Shown here: positions 21,189-31,052 of the stretch, one piece after another | Position numbering within the stretch: the stretch's first letter is position 1 | Layout: each line of letters starts with the position of its first letter | Origin: Hypsibius dujardini | Taxonomy: Eukaryota; Tardigrada; Eutardigrada; Parachela; Hypsibiidae | DNA length: 38,680 nucleotides | Assembly (NCBI GenBank): GCA_001579985.1 | Contig: LRSR01014839.1 | Span: 1-38,680, forward strand | Direction: 5' to 3' | Position numbers and translations under genes: made by a program | Notes under the pieces: generated by a model | The model's database searches: none | What the model saw: only the letters and a program-made list of their open reading frames with translations | What the model was told of the DNA's origin: nothing

Positions 21189-23465
21189 AGTTTATCTTAC
21201 CGAATAAATTTAAGTTTCCCTCCTCCTCAGATCGTCGTTGCAGGCGATGGAAACAGACTCGGAACCGTCTTCCACCGCGACCACCGTACCAGCCTTCGAC
21301 GTTTGTGAAGTGGTTCGCGCGAAATTCGGCTATGAAATGACGGAGGACAAGCCGATTGGCAGGGGGAATGCGGCCGTTTTCCGTGCTCGCCGTCTCGATT
21401 CCGGTGAGATCATCGCGGTGAAGAAAATTCCGCTGCCGTTCGATGAGCCGGATATTGCGGTGGAGTTTGGCCGATGTGCCATGCGGTTTAAGGGGCTGAT
21501 GGAGCTGCGGCATCCCAATGTGGTGCAGCATTTGGCGATGGACCTGCTGGAGGGGATGCAAAATGGACATGACCCCAAGGTGGCCGTCGTGATGGAGTAC
21601 TGTTCAGGTAAAAGTCGCGTTTTGAGATGCTGAATGTAGTGTGGGCTATGGGGGAGAAGAAAGGTGGTGGTCAGTGGCAACTGGAAGGAAAACTGTTAGA
21701 AAACTGTTAGCAAGCCAATAGATCAATCAAGCAACGTGCTAACTCAATAGATCAATCAAGTAACGTGCTAACTCAATAGATCAATCAAGTAACGTGCTAA
21801 CTCAATAGATCAATCAAGCAATGTGGTTAAGTTAAAGTTCTGTCGTTAATTGAATTGATTGGGTGATTTGTTTGTTTTGTGTTCGGCGCGAATGGACTAG
21901 TCTTGTTTGAATTTAATTTAATTTAAATTAAATTAAAAATTAACGCGTGGTATCTGGGACGAGTAGGGTGGTGGTCAGTGGGAATTGGAAGGGAAAATGG
22001 GAGAAAACTATAAACAACTCAATAGATTAATCAAGCAAGGCGGTTAAGCCAAAGTTCTGTCGTTGATTGATTTGATTGGGTGGTTTTTTAGTCAAATTTG
22101 AATTAAAATAACCGGTTGTTTTAATATGGTTTTACAGATTGTAATTTAAATTAAATTAAAAAGCAACAGATGATCAGCCGGCTGATTTTAAGTTATATCA
22201 AAAACCATTTTATTTAAAATAAAAGTTTATATTGACCTACTTTAAATAAATATTAAATAAATGTTTAATAAATAATCTAAACAACAACACTAGATTGAAA
22301 TAGATCACTTTTGTATAAATTCAAATCGCAGATTTAAAATATGCTAGAAATTCGCAGAAGATTTTGGATGTATTTAAAAATTGAAACATCCAAATTGAAA
22401 TTTGGATCAATTAAAAAGGATTAGATTCAAAAATGTTTTCTCGGTTTTGATGTTTTTAGTGGGCATTTTAAAACAACAACAAAATTTCAAATTAGAATTT
22501 AATTTTCCGGAAGACAAAACAAATGAGTGTTGATTTTGGTAGGCGGAACGCTGTACCGAAAGAGTCAACTGGCAGGAGGTCTAGACGTCGCATCAGTGAA
22601 GCGCTACACGCGCCAGTTGATTGCGGGAATAGCGTATCTCCACGAAAAGCGCATCGGTCATTTGGATATCAAGGGAGTGAACGTGCTACTAACAGCCGAT
22701 GACACAGTCAAGATCTGCGATTTCGGTGAAATTGTGCAGTTGCAGCAGGCCGCTACACAAGAAAACGAAGTCGGAGTAAGCACCACTTAAATTTATGAAT
22801 GCGTTTGGCTGACAAGTAGGCAGGCAGACAGACAGACAGATAGACAGACAGACAGGCGGACAGACAGACAGACAGACAGACAAGCGGACAGACAGATAGG
22901 CAGACAGACGGACAGACACATAGACAGACTGTCTTTTGTCTGCAGCTGAATGTCGGAACATGGCGGTATATGTCGCCGGAAATGATCAACGGCAAGTTTC
23001 GGCGAGGTCGCTCCGCGGACATTTGGAGCTTCGGCTGCGTCCTGATTGAGATGCTTTCGGGAAAGGAGCCCACCTACCGAAATGAAAATGGTGTGGAGGT
23101 GCCTACTGCGAATGTCTATTACGTTGTGGGCAACGGCGGCTTTCCGGACATCCCCGACGGCATCGGCACTGTGCAGGATGTCTACCTGCTGCTGTGGCAG
23201 TGCATGCAGACCGATCCGTCTCAGCGCCCGACAGCCCAACAGATCGCACGCCATCCCTGCCTGCGTTGGGATACGGAACTGGAGTTTGACGACATCGAAG
23301 AAAGTAGCCGTACGTTCGCGAACTGAGCAGGCAGATAGACCGACAAAGACACCAAGAAACAGACAGACAACGACATTCTGACGGACGGACAGATTTTTTC
23401 CGAGACAGACAAAGGCACGTGGGCAGACAGGCAATTATGCGGACAGGCAAACAGCCAGACGGGTC

Positions 23466-23520
<55 letters not shown>

Positions 23521-24761
23521 AAAACAGGGAAACAGACGCGACACGACACGGCACGACAGAAAGTATCTTTATTGCAGTGTTAGATGAACGAGAGTTCGCA
23601 GCAGGTCACTGGAGCGCTGTCGTACGAGTAAACGGGAAGAAGCGAGCAGTCCGATCAGTTTCTTTCAGTCTCGGGCGGGATGCGGTTGCCAAGTTCCTGG
23701 ACGAGGTCAATATCCTTGTAGATGCTTGCCGGGGAGGACATGAGAACGTGATGCAATTTTTCAGCGCTAGACTGACCGGTAACGGGCTGTCAGACTGTTT
23801 TTGTGCTTGTCTGCCCGCCTCACTCCCCCTACCAGTCGGTTCGTCTGTATCTGCCCGTATGCATGTCTGTTTGTCTTTATCTGCCCGTATGCATGTCTGT
23901 GTGACTGTCTTGATGCTTTTCTGTGCATCTGGCTGCCTGTCTGCCTGCCTTGCCTCTATGGTCTCTGTGTGACTGTCAGACCGTCCGTTTACTTGCCTAC
24001 CTGTGTGTCTACACTGCCTGTCGTTTCTCTGCCTGACGGTCTACCTGTTTGTTTGTTTGGCTGAGGTCGTCGACTGCCGGACCACTCAGCTATCTGTGCA
24101 TTTGAGCTGCATTTTTCTGCCTGCCAGTTTGTCTGATTGACCATCGCTTAGATCGTCCCTGTATTACTTCAGGGCCTACAAGACTTCACATTGTGACGGA
24201 ATACTTCTCGAATGGATCCTTACACGACCTGCTCAGACTTTTTAAGCTGACTGACAATGCACCCGCCGATAATGTCTCCTTCGATTACACCAACTGTGCA
24301 TTCATCACCAAAACGGAGTTGCAGGCCGTTGCGCAGCAGTATAATTCCGGCGGCTCCGTTATGATTAACACGGCGATCCTGATGGGCCTGACGTATCAGA
24401 TCTGCTCCGCGCTGGAGTACCTCTCGCGGAAGGGTATCTTGTATCTGAATCTCTGCTCGCAGAATGTCTGCTTCTCGGACGACTTCATGCCAAAGCTGAC
24501 GGCATTCGAGCGTGCAGTTGAAACCCGACCAGGCGGATCTAGCAGCATGAAGGTAAGGGAGACCAAGGAAGCTACCATTGAGGCTTTTGCAATACCTACC
24601 CAGACAGTCAGACAGAAAAGGAGACAGGCAAACTTAAATCCGTACAGATAGGCAGAGACAGACAGGCAGAGACCGACGGACGTATGGACATTCATTCACA
24701 CAGACAGACGGATATATAGGTAGGCAGGCAGACAGATAGAAAGACAGACAGACAGACAGAT

Positions 24762-24806
<45 letters not shown>

Positions 24807-25771
24807 GGCAGGCAGGCAGGCAGGCAGACAGACAGACAGGAGGCAGTCAGGAGGCAGTCAGACAGAAACAGACGGGCAGATGGGCATGTTATAAATGTGG
24901 TTATTTCACTAATCTCTTCCAATGCTAGGACTGTTATTATCCGCCACCTGCGGCTTTTCATCCACCGGAAGTCCGAATTTGCAGTTTAGTGACCGCTGCG
25001 ACAGATGCTTGGTCGTTCGGAGTACTTCTTTTGGAAACATTCAGGCTCGGTTGTCTAAGCGGGCTCGGCTGGACCGAGCCGATGGAAACATCACGAGGAT
25101 TTTTTTCAAAGCATGAATTTCACTATTCCCATGCTGCGGATCCGCGTGAATCTATCAACCCTAGCATAATGTACGCTGATTGACTGGAAATGCCTGTCTG
25201 TCATTTTGCTCTTACCTGCACTTCTACCTGTCTGTCTGTATGTCTGTCTCTGTCTTCATGTCGCCTCTATCTGTCTATGCCTGCAGGTTTTTTTCTGTCA
25301 CTTGTGCATGTCTGTTTTTGTTCTGTCTATGTGAATATCTTTCGCTCTGGGTGCTTGTCTGTCGTATTTTAGTATCCGTCTGATTGTCTGGCTGCGTTCC
25401 TACCAGCCTTTCGTGGATATCTGATTGCGTCTTTATTTGAGTGTGCTTGCTTAGTTCTCCAGCGCTTTAACTTATTGCCTATTCCAATGCCTGGTATTTC
25501 TAATTGTTTTTTCAGCTCGAAAATGCTCGAAGCCTGCTTTATCCTCGATTCCGCTCGCCGGCCCTCCTTTTCCCAATTGCTAACTGCCTTCCAGGCAGTG
25601 CATGAGATCCCGTGTTACATCTTTTACCGCATGGGAAAAGAGAATTCCCCGACTCCCGGCTTGATGGGACCTCCTCGGCCTTCCAGAAAACTCATCTCGC
25701 GCTCTCCCTTGACCAAGTCTCGCAACGTGGGCAAGAAGCGTGGCTGGGACAATCTCGAAAGTGGTCTGTAA
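20772..25771 (+). CDS. Tandem kinase: MAP3K-like domain plus pseudokinase domain, eight exons
   Basis: Exons 20772-20797, 21231-21607, 22543-22775, 22946-23309, 23578-23778, 24173-24552, 24929-25170 and 25516-25771; every junction is GT..AG and phases sum to 692 residues. Domain 1 (about 45-325) resembles STE11/MAP3K kinases: GRGNAAVF loop, Lys73 in AVKK, HLD with Asp176 and Asn181, DFG at 194-196, MSPE, Asp237 in ADIWSFG. The helix-C Glu position appears to be Arg94, so activity is likely but not certain. Domain 2 (about 337-635) is a pseudokinase: the Lys is Arg359 (RAVRS), YLN replaces HRD at 491-493, TAF replaces DFG near 510, yet HPPE, TDAWSFG and RRPSF survive. The tail is basic and Ser/Pro-rich. 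I infer phosphotransfer by domain 1 with domain 2 regulating or scaffolding. The 26-nt first exon is the weakest part; ATG 21247 is an alternative start. Confidence 0.85.
20955..21165 (+). repeat. 68-bp tandem repeat, about three copies, in kinase intron 1
   Basis: Units start at 20987, 21055 and 21123 with gttcgagccgaatg, run through ctgtgctggc and end in a GATT run. A pure gattgatt stretch extends to 21189, close to the acceptor at 21230. Confidence 0.85.
21716..21830 (+). repeat. 29-bp tandem repeat, four copies, in kinase intron 2
   Basis: Unit caatagatcaatcaag followed by taacgtgctaact, starting at 21716, 21745, 21774 and 21803, nearly identical; the last copy diverges. Intron 2 spans 21608-22542 and is otherwise AT-rich. 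Confidence 0.88.
22817..22930 (+). repeat. (CAGA)n array in kinase intron 3
   Basis: Imperfect cagacaga/caggcaga repeat filling most of the 170-bp intron (22776-22945). CAGA orientation on the coding strand. Confidence 0.9.
23325..23525 (+). repeat. (CAGA)n array in kinase intron 4
   Basis: Degenerate at first, then a pure cagacaga run near 23466-23520, within intron 4 (23310-23577). CAGA orientation on the coding strand. Confidence 0.9.
23800..24060 (+). repeat. Degenerate (TCTG)n array in kinase intron 5
   Basis: Many tgtctg, tgcctg and cgtctg words in intron 5 (23779-24172), i.e. the orientation opposite to introns 3, 4 and 6. A tctgcccgtatgcatgtctg unit is tandemly repeated near 23850-23900. 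Confidence 0.8.
24600..24880 (+). repeat. (CAGA)n array in kinase intron 6
   Basis: Long cagacaga and caggcagg run in intron 6 (24553-24928), CAGA orientation; pure stretch near 24765-24810. Confidence 0.9.
25190..25395 (+). repeat. Degenerate (TCTG)n array in kinase intron 7
   Basis: Scattered tgtctgtctg words in intron 7 (25171-25515), TCTG orientation, complementary to the array of intron 6. Confidence 0.75.
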
Positions 25772-25779
25772 TCCGACTA

Positions 25780-25923
25780 CAGTGAAAGTCCTAAGATTCG
25801 AGTGACGTCACAGTGTCGTTTCTACTTTACTGTCTCAAACTCCGAACTAGCAACGGCCGGCTCGATCAAACGGTTCGATTGAAATAAATGCACGTGACAC
25901 TTCGAATCTCAGGACTTTGACTG
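25780..25923. mobile_element. Tc1/mariner-type MITE with TA duplication
   Basis: A 144-bp element: the left end CAGTGAAAGTCCTAAGATTCG pairs with the right end cgaatctcaggactttgactg with few mismatches, and TA lies immediately outside each end (25778-25779 and 25924-25925), the hallmark of Tc1/mariner insertions. It starts 8 bp after the kinase stop codon and contains AATAAA at 25883-25888. Confidence 0.8.
25883..25888 (+). terminator. Polyadenylation signal AATAAA of the kinase gene
   Basis: AATAAA on plus, 112 bp after the kinase stop and the nearest canonical signal. It lies inside the MITE, so the 3' end of this gene appears to be transposon-derived. Confidence 0.55.
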
Positions 25924-26238
25924 TAGCTTTACAAATTCCACTTTTATTCCTCCTCTCCACTCTCCACTCTTCTTTTCCAAAGTCTCTTCCGCTCTGACGG
26001 TTTTTTATTCCTATTTTATCATACCGAATATGCTCCGACTATGTTATGATTGCACATCTGTTTTGGATGCTTCGTCTTCTCTCTTGGGAATAGCTTGTGG
26101 AGTTACAGTCCTGGTCCGTGTCTTTTTTGGATATGGTTCCTTTTATTATTGTTAAGAAAACCGTGTATGTGAGGTATCTCTTCTACTTCCTTTATAAAAC
26201 ATGTAGTTCAACGCAGTTCACTTTGTACAAAACAAAAT

Positions 26239-26248
26239 TTATTTATTA
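26239..26248 (-). terminator. Polyadenylation signal of the secreted Cys-rich gene
   Basis: TTTATTTATT on plus gives overlapping AATAAA words on minus, about 40 bases beyond the TGA at 26285. The kinase gene on plus converges on this gene. Confidence 0.6.
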
Positions 26249-26284
26249 GGCCTTGAAATATGTATTCCATTAGAACTGTTCCAC

Positions 26285-27067
26285 TCATATCAACGAATCG
26301 ACTCCAGAAACTGATTTAGCCGCTCCCGCTCCCGCCGCGGCTGCTAATTTTTCCGCAGCTTTCTGAAATAAGAAAAAAAATTAGAATAAAATCGCTTTAT
26401 TCTTCAGATCAATTTGATTTTTCAAATATTTTTGCCCCCATTTGTTATATGGGACTCGACAAATTGATTTTCCTAGAGCTTAATTCTTATGATTTTCCTG
26501 TCCATAGGAGTCTGTGCTATAATTTAATAGTTGCAAAATACATTTAAGTCCGGTTGTAAAAAAACCATGACACAAACGATATTATTCATACATCATACAT
26601 ACTTTAAAATACATTCTTATAGATGCTACCTTATTAATAATAGATGACGGATTTTTATATGTATTGTTAATTGTTTATTCCTAATTTTAGCATTGCTGAA
26701 TTTTTACCTTTTGGTTGTGTTGTGCCATTAAACTGGCGGCATAAGGGCAGCCGCCGAAGCTCGCTTCCGTCATGTTCTCATCGGACGCGGGGACCTTCCG
26801 GCACTTCCCATCAGCCAAGAGATAGCCCTCCATACACTTGCAGACATCCATAAAACCAGCGCCGACATCGGTGCAGACTGCCATTTTATCGTAGCACTTC
26901 TCACCGGCCAACGCGCAGGGCAAACCGAGACGACCGAAAGCGGTCTTCTTACTGTCGCTCCCCACGTCCGCCTTACTAAGGAACGCGCGATTCCCCACCG
27001 CTTCCGCTCCGAATATGACACAGGACAGCACCGAGGCGCACAGGCAGAATCCGGCTTTGAAAGACAT
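26285..27067 (-). CDS. Secreted Cys-rich (EGF/EB-like) protein, two exons
   Basis: Exons 27067-26709 plus base 26708, and 26362-26285 (minus): donor AAG|gtaaaa, acceptor cttatttcag, phase 0, 145 residues. Residues 1-23 (MSFKAGFCLC ... FGAEA) form a typical signal peptide. Cys at 51, 58, 65, 76, 78 and 89 are spaced C-x6-C-x6-C-x10-C-x-C-x10-C, with CKCMEGY giving an EGF/EB-module look; a seventh Cys is at 107 and an NMT glycosylation site precedes it. Exon 2 encodes an Ala/Gly-rich tail (KLAAAAGAGAAKSV). The product is probably a small extracellular protein, in the broad group of invertebrate EB/EGF-like secreted proteins. Without the splice, the frame would end nine codons later as VKIQQC, so an intron-retained form is nearly the same length. 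Function unknown. Confidence 0.82.
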
Positions 27068-28589
27068 TTCCAGCGTCTTGAAAAATCAGATCACGACAAA
27101 CAAAAATTGAAAGGTATAAAACCGATGTTTTGCTATGCACAAAAAGTGGACCGGAAAAATCAAAAAAAACTTCCGTCTGCAATGAGCGAGAGCTAAACTG
27201 ACATTGACTGCAGCCGGAAAGATTGGTCGGTCGTTATCTAGTTCGAGAAAACAAAATTGAAAGTCTGTATGATCACCTCAAGGCACTCGAGTTGGTAATA
27301 GACGTAATCGCGTGCACATGCAGCTCTGATATTGTCTGTCTGTTTTCCTTTCGCAGGTGAAAGAGTTTTGAAGGCCGAATTTCCAACACAGCAAGCTGCT
27401 GACGGTCGCGGACGCACGTCTGGTGTACTGTAGGCATGCGTGATAGGTGTAGACGATCAAAAGGTAGAGAAGAGATGGTATAACTGTTCGAGATCGCCGG
27501 CCTAGTTCGTTTTCCGTTCTCCGGCGGTGGTGTTGCTTTGAACTTGAGCACTTGAAATACCGGTCGAACAGGTCGATGGCGGCGGGGGGGGGGTAGTTAG
27601 GTAGTGCTGACGATGTGGATGGCTTCAGCTGAACCTGCTTGATAATAGAGACATTGCGACCGTCAATAAAGTGTGTAAAAATAGTCTGTCAAAAAAAGGT
27701 ATCAACGAGCAAGCAAAATGTTGAGCTGTGTGAGTCAAAACCAAGGCCTGTGATTGGTCCATTCGCATTTTTTTATTGTGGACAGCTCCGTTGCCTTAAC
27801 GCTCAGCCAAATGCGATCAGCAAATTTCCGAAATTGACTGATGGAATTTTCTTAATATTTCCGGTTGATAACTTTTCAATTCGTTCATCAAAACTTTTTT
27901 GATACATTTTGTTGATTGATGGCAGACGTTGACGACCGCACTCTCCCTAATGTATGCGCGATATACGTTGCACTCACAGTGGAGCAGACAATGTCACTTC
28001 CGGTCGCTCCCTGATGACATTATGCCGGTTTTCAGGTTTTTCAACTATTCTGGGAGATAATTCGCAAAACTTGAAGTTGTCTTGCAGTCTTTCAGAATAG
28101 TTTTGGAAAATTTCAGATTCAGGAAATATTCACTGAGTATTTAATTGTTCCGAATCTTTCACAAATATATGTTCGATTTTTCAGGAATTTCACTAGAATT
28201 CATGGAGAATTCAGGTTTACTTATCCAAAATAGTCTCTGAAAACACATCTTCCAGTTTTCGTCTGCTTTACAATAATATTCGCCACTGAAAGGAATATTT
28301 CTTTGAGCTAGAAAAAACATCTATTCGAATGGTCGTTACGGTCTCTTTTAGGAAAATCTCAACCCCTCAAACTGACCGTCTATCTACCCAGTCAATCTAC
28401 CCAGGCGAGGACCTACTTTGTACACTCGATTTCGAGCCATCAATTAGACGTGTACATAAACATATAAACAAAAGGGTCAACAAAGAAAAGTCGGAAGGCA
28501 CACAATAGAAGTTACGCGTAAAAATAAAAAGTATGTAACACTTCATAGTCTGCAATCTGTAATAGTAATGATATTAATAATAAGGAAAT
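27068..28589. other. Gene-free region
   Basis: No supportable exon on either strand. A G-run near 27586 and a minus-strand frame at 27273-27551 have no motifs. The 5' flank of the Cys-rich gene is here, without a clear core promoter. Confidence 0.5.
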
Positions 28590-29138
28590 CACTATAGTCC
28601 CACCCTTTCCCGCCCATTCACTATAGTCCCACCTTTTTCCCACCCTTTCCACTATGGTCCCACCCATTTAATTTTTTTAATTGAAATACAATAAAAAATG
28701 ACTTTCAAGACGTTACCAGGATACTTAGTTATTCATAAGATATATTACTGGTTGATGGAATGATTGAAATCCAAGAGCCAAACAATTTCCAATAGTCTAT
28801 TAGTACTCCGACTGCAGTATCGAGACAAAATGAGTGAGAGTGGCAGCTCTGTCGCAGATAACGGGAATGGCTCAGATGACAATGAAGCTATTTCCGACTC
28901 GGAACAGGCAGGCTCCCAAGCAGCGGTGCAACTTTACCAACCAAAGATATCGGCAGCGAAAGATCTCAAGCCACCGTAATTAGAACAAATCTTGTCACCG
29001 CTAAAACAATCTCTTGGTCTCTTGGTGTCCGATTTTATCTGTAATAAATCAAGAACAGCCATCCGTTCCATTACTCAACTTTATTCAAATTAAAATACAA
29101 AAAGGGTGGGACCATACTAAAAGGGTGGGACAATAGTG
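28590..29138. mobile_element. 549-bp inverted-repeat element, probable non-autonomous transposon
   Basis: The left end CACTATAGTCCCACCCTTT is matched by the reverse complement of the right end (aaagggtgggacaatagtg), and a second inner pair (tatggtcccaccc against gggtgggaccata) follows. The left end has an extra copy of the word at 28619. Both inner flanks are AT-rich (aattgaaata/aaattaaaat). It encloses a short ORF. No target-site duplication is apparent, so the superfamily is undetermined. Confidence 0.6.
28830..28979 (+). CDS. Small acidic ORF, 49 aa, inside the inverted-repeat element
   Basis: From ATG 28830 to TAA 28979; an in-frame ATG at 28764 would add 22 residues. The product begins MSESGSSVADNGNG, is Ser/Asp/Glu-rich and ends KISAAKDLKPP. 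Start regions of some retrotransposon gag-like proteins end similarly, so this may be a truncated mobile-element protein, or an exon captured by the element. No domain is recognisable. Confidence 0.3.
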   Translation: MSESGSSVADNGNGSDDNEAISDSEQAGSQAAVQLYQPKISAAKDLKPP

Positions 29139-30248
29139 GTACCCTAATAATAATAATAATAAACAAGGTAATATAATAATATAATATAGTAATATATAGT
29201 AATATATAGTAACACAATACTGTAATAGCAATAAGAATAATAATACGGAAATTCTAACTCGTTCCACAGGTATTTTAATGGGATTCATATAAAAATATGA
29301 ATATAAATATTGACATCGCGTGTTAGGGTCGTTTTCGTATTGGAAGGAGGTATTCCCAAGACTTTAAGGATGAGCCTCGCTTCCGAGCTTTAGTGTTTGT
29401 CAGTGCTACAGGTTCCTTGGTCGTACACGTGCATTATATACAGCACATTGTAACGCGAATAAATGTGTAGAAAACAGGTAGCGATGTATTGGGTACAGGA
29501 ACGCTACCTATCGCACACATTCAATCGATAGCAGTATCAGTGCTCAAACTATATTAATTCGTCTAGAATATGGCCGGGCAGGTTCTTCATGACTAACTTT
29601 GTGCAAATGTTTTTTTGAAAGTTAATTGCAACGGTGCAATTGCCTCCCTTCAATTAAAATTAGCGTTGGGGAGCAATATTTGATCTAACTTTTGGGACGG
29701 ATCCTCCTCCTCCACAATTTTTTGTGGATGAAACGTTGTTTTCCTCAGTGTTTTTTAAATTTTGGGTTTTTCCACCCTCCGCAATTTGCAGTTTTGAATA
29801 AGTTATAAACAAAATTGCGGGGGCAAAAGTTCGGCTTAGGCTACAGCCCCCCCCCCTCCCAGAAAGGGGGGGGGACTTGTCTGCCAATAATACCTCATCC
29901 CGCAATCACATCTGGTTCGCTATCTATCAAATTCAGACATTCAGACAACAGAAAGGCGCTGCATTGTAAGTCGCCATAGGAATCTTGCATCGATACTCGC
30001 GTCAGACGTGCGCCGAGCGGAAACCATCAATCCAACACGCTTCCTGAATGACACCGATTTCAAGGTACAGCTGCCATCATAGAAGTTATAGTTCCTTACT
30101 GTGGTAAACAGAACTTAATCTACTTACAGGCAAAAACAAATTCAGTCTTTGAATCGATCAAGTAGTCTCCATAAGAATCAGTTGTGAAGAGTTTTTTACT
30201 TTTACTCACGCACCTTTCTTGAGCTTAAATATAAGCTACAAGTCCCCA

Positions 30249-30310
30249 TCCCTTTCCCTTTCCCTTTCCCTTTCCCTTTCCCTTTCCCTTTCCCGTTCCC
30301 TTTCCCCTTT
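30249..30310 (+). repeat. (CCCTTT)n hexanucleotide array
   Basis: About nine near-perfect CCCTTT units. The minus strand reads AAAGGG, which yields an artificial GKGKGK frame. Confidence 0.92.
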
Positions 30311-30748
30311 GTAGTGGTTGTTGATTTTTCGAGTGCTGACCAATGTTTCTTTGAGTGATTGTAACAAACTTGCAAATTTTGGAAAGCCCGTCTGTTCCAC
30401 AATTTCCATTTATAAAACCCCGAAATTTGGACATCCGTCAAGTAAATGATGTGAAAAAAAATTTAGAGGGGTGATGAAAACAGGTGTGTTTAGTTTTTTT
30501 GCGTAACACTAGTGCCAACATGGTCTAATATTTAGGGTTTCAATTTTTTTCTAGAAAGGAAACTTAAAAAAAGCGAAGTGGGAGGGAACAAAAAGGGGGG
30601 ACTGTCCTGACCACTGGCCACGCCCTTACTTAAAGCTCGGCAAAAGCTATTTTTTTGGTTAGCTTTGGAACATTTAAATAACCTCTTAGCAGCAAAAATA
30701 ATCATCTTTATTCATCACGACAGCCAAATCGGTGTTCCGCCACCTCGG

Positions 30749-30785
30749 CTGAAATAGCCAAGACTATTGGCCATTTCAGTCGTGT
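30749..30785. repeat. Short hairpin (ctgaaatagcca/tggccatttcag)
   Basis: cggctgaaatagcca and tggccatttcagtcg form a stem with two mismatches or wobbles around a 7-nt loop. It lies beyond the stop of the minus-strand kinase gene and may be in its 3' UTR. Confidence 0.5.
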
Positions 30786-31052
30786 TTTTCGCTATGAAAA
30801 GTCGTGAAAATAAAAATCAATAATCTAAAATGTTCAAGCAACACCTGAAGTGTTAGGGATAATTTAGTTTTTCAAAATCCATTAAGCGGTTCGGGAATAA
30901 AAAATCCATAGACCCCTCAATCGTCGTACGTTGGTATTACCAAACATTTAACACTGAAAAAAATTACTTCGAATCACATGAAAGTGCGAATTCGAAGAAA
31001 GCAAGTAAACATCGAGATCTTTCATAAAGCGAAACAACAGGCGGTGATAACT

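Larger units (their letters stand above)
29139..31052. other. Gene-free region with simple repeats
   Basis: Contains an AT-rich taataa/atatag tract at 29144-29245, a small stem (ggtagcg/cgctacc near 29480-29510), a C-run/G-run hairpin near 29848-29875 and the CCCTTT array at 30249-30310. TTTATT at 30707-30712 is a possible AATAAA for the minus-strand kinase gene, about 340 bp beyond its stop. No exon supported. Confidence 0.5.

Noticed and set aside
21716-21830. Regularly spaced repeats resembling a CRISPR array
   Set aside because: Direct tandem units without unique spacers, inside a eukaryotic intron.
30202-30441. Minus-strand GKGKGK-rich frame
   Set aside because: Produced by the CCCTTT array; telomere identity was also considered, but the unit does not fit known arthropod-type TTAGG or GATGGGTTTTGT-type tardigrade repeats and it is internal.
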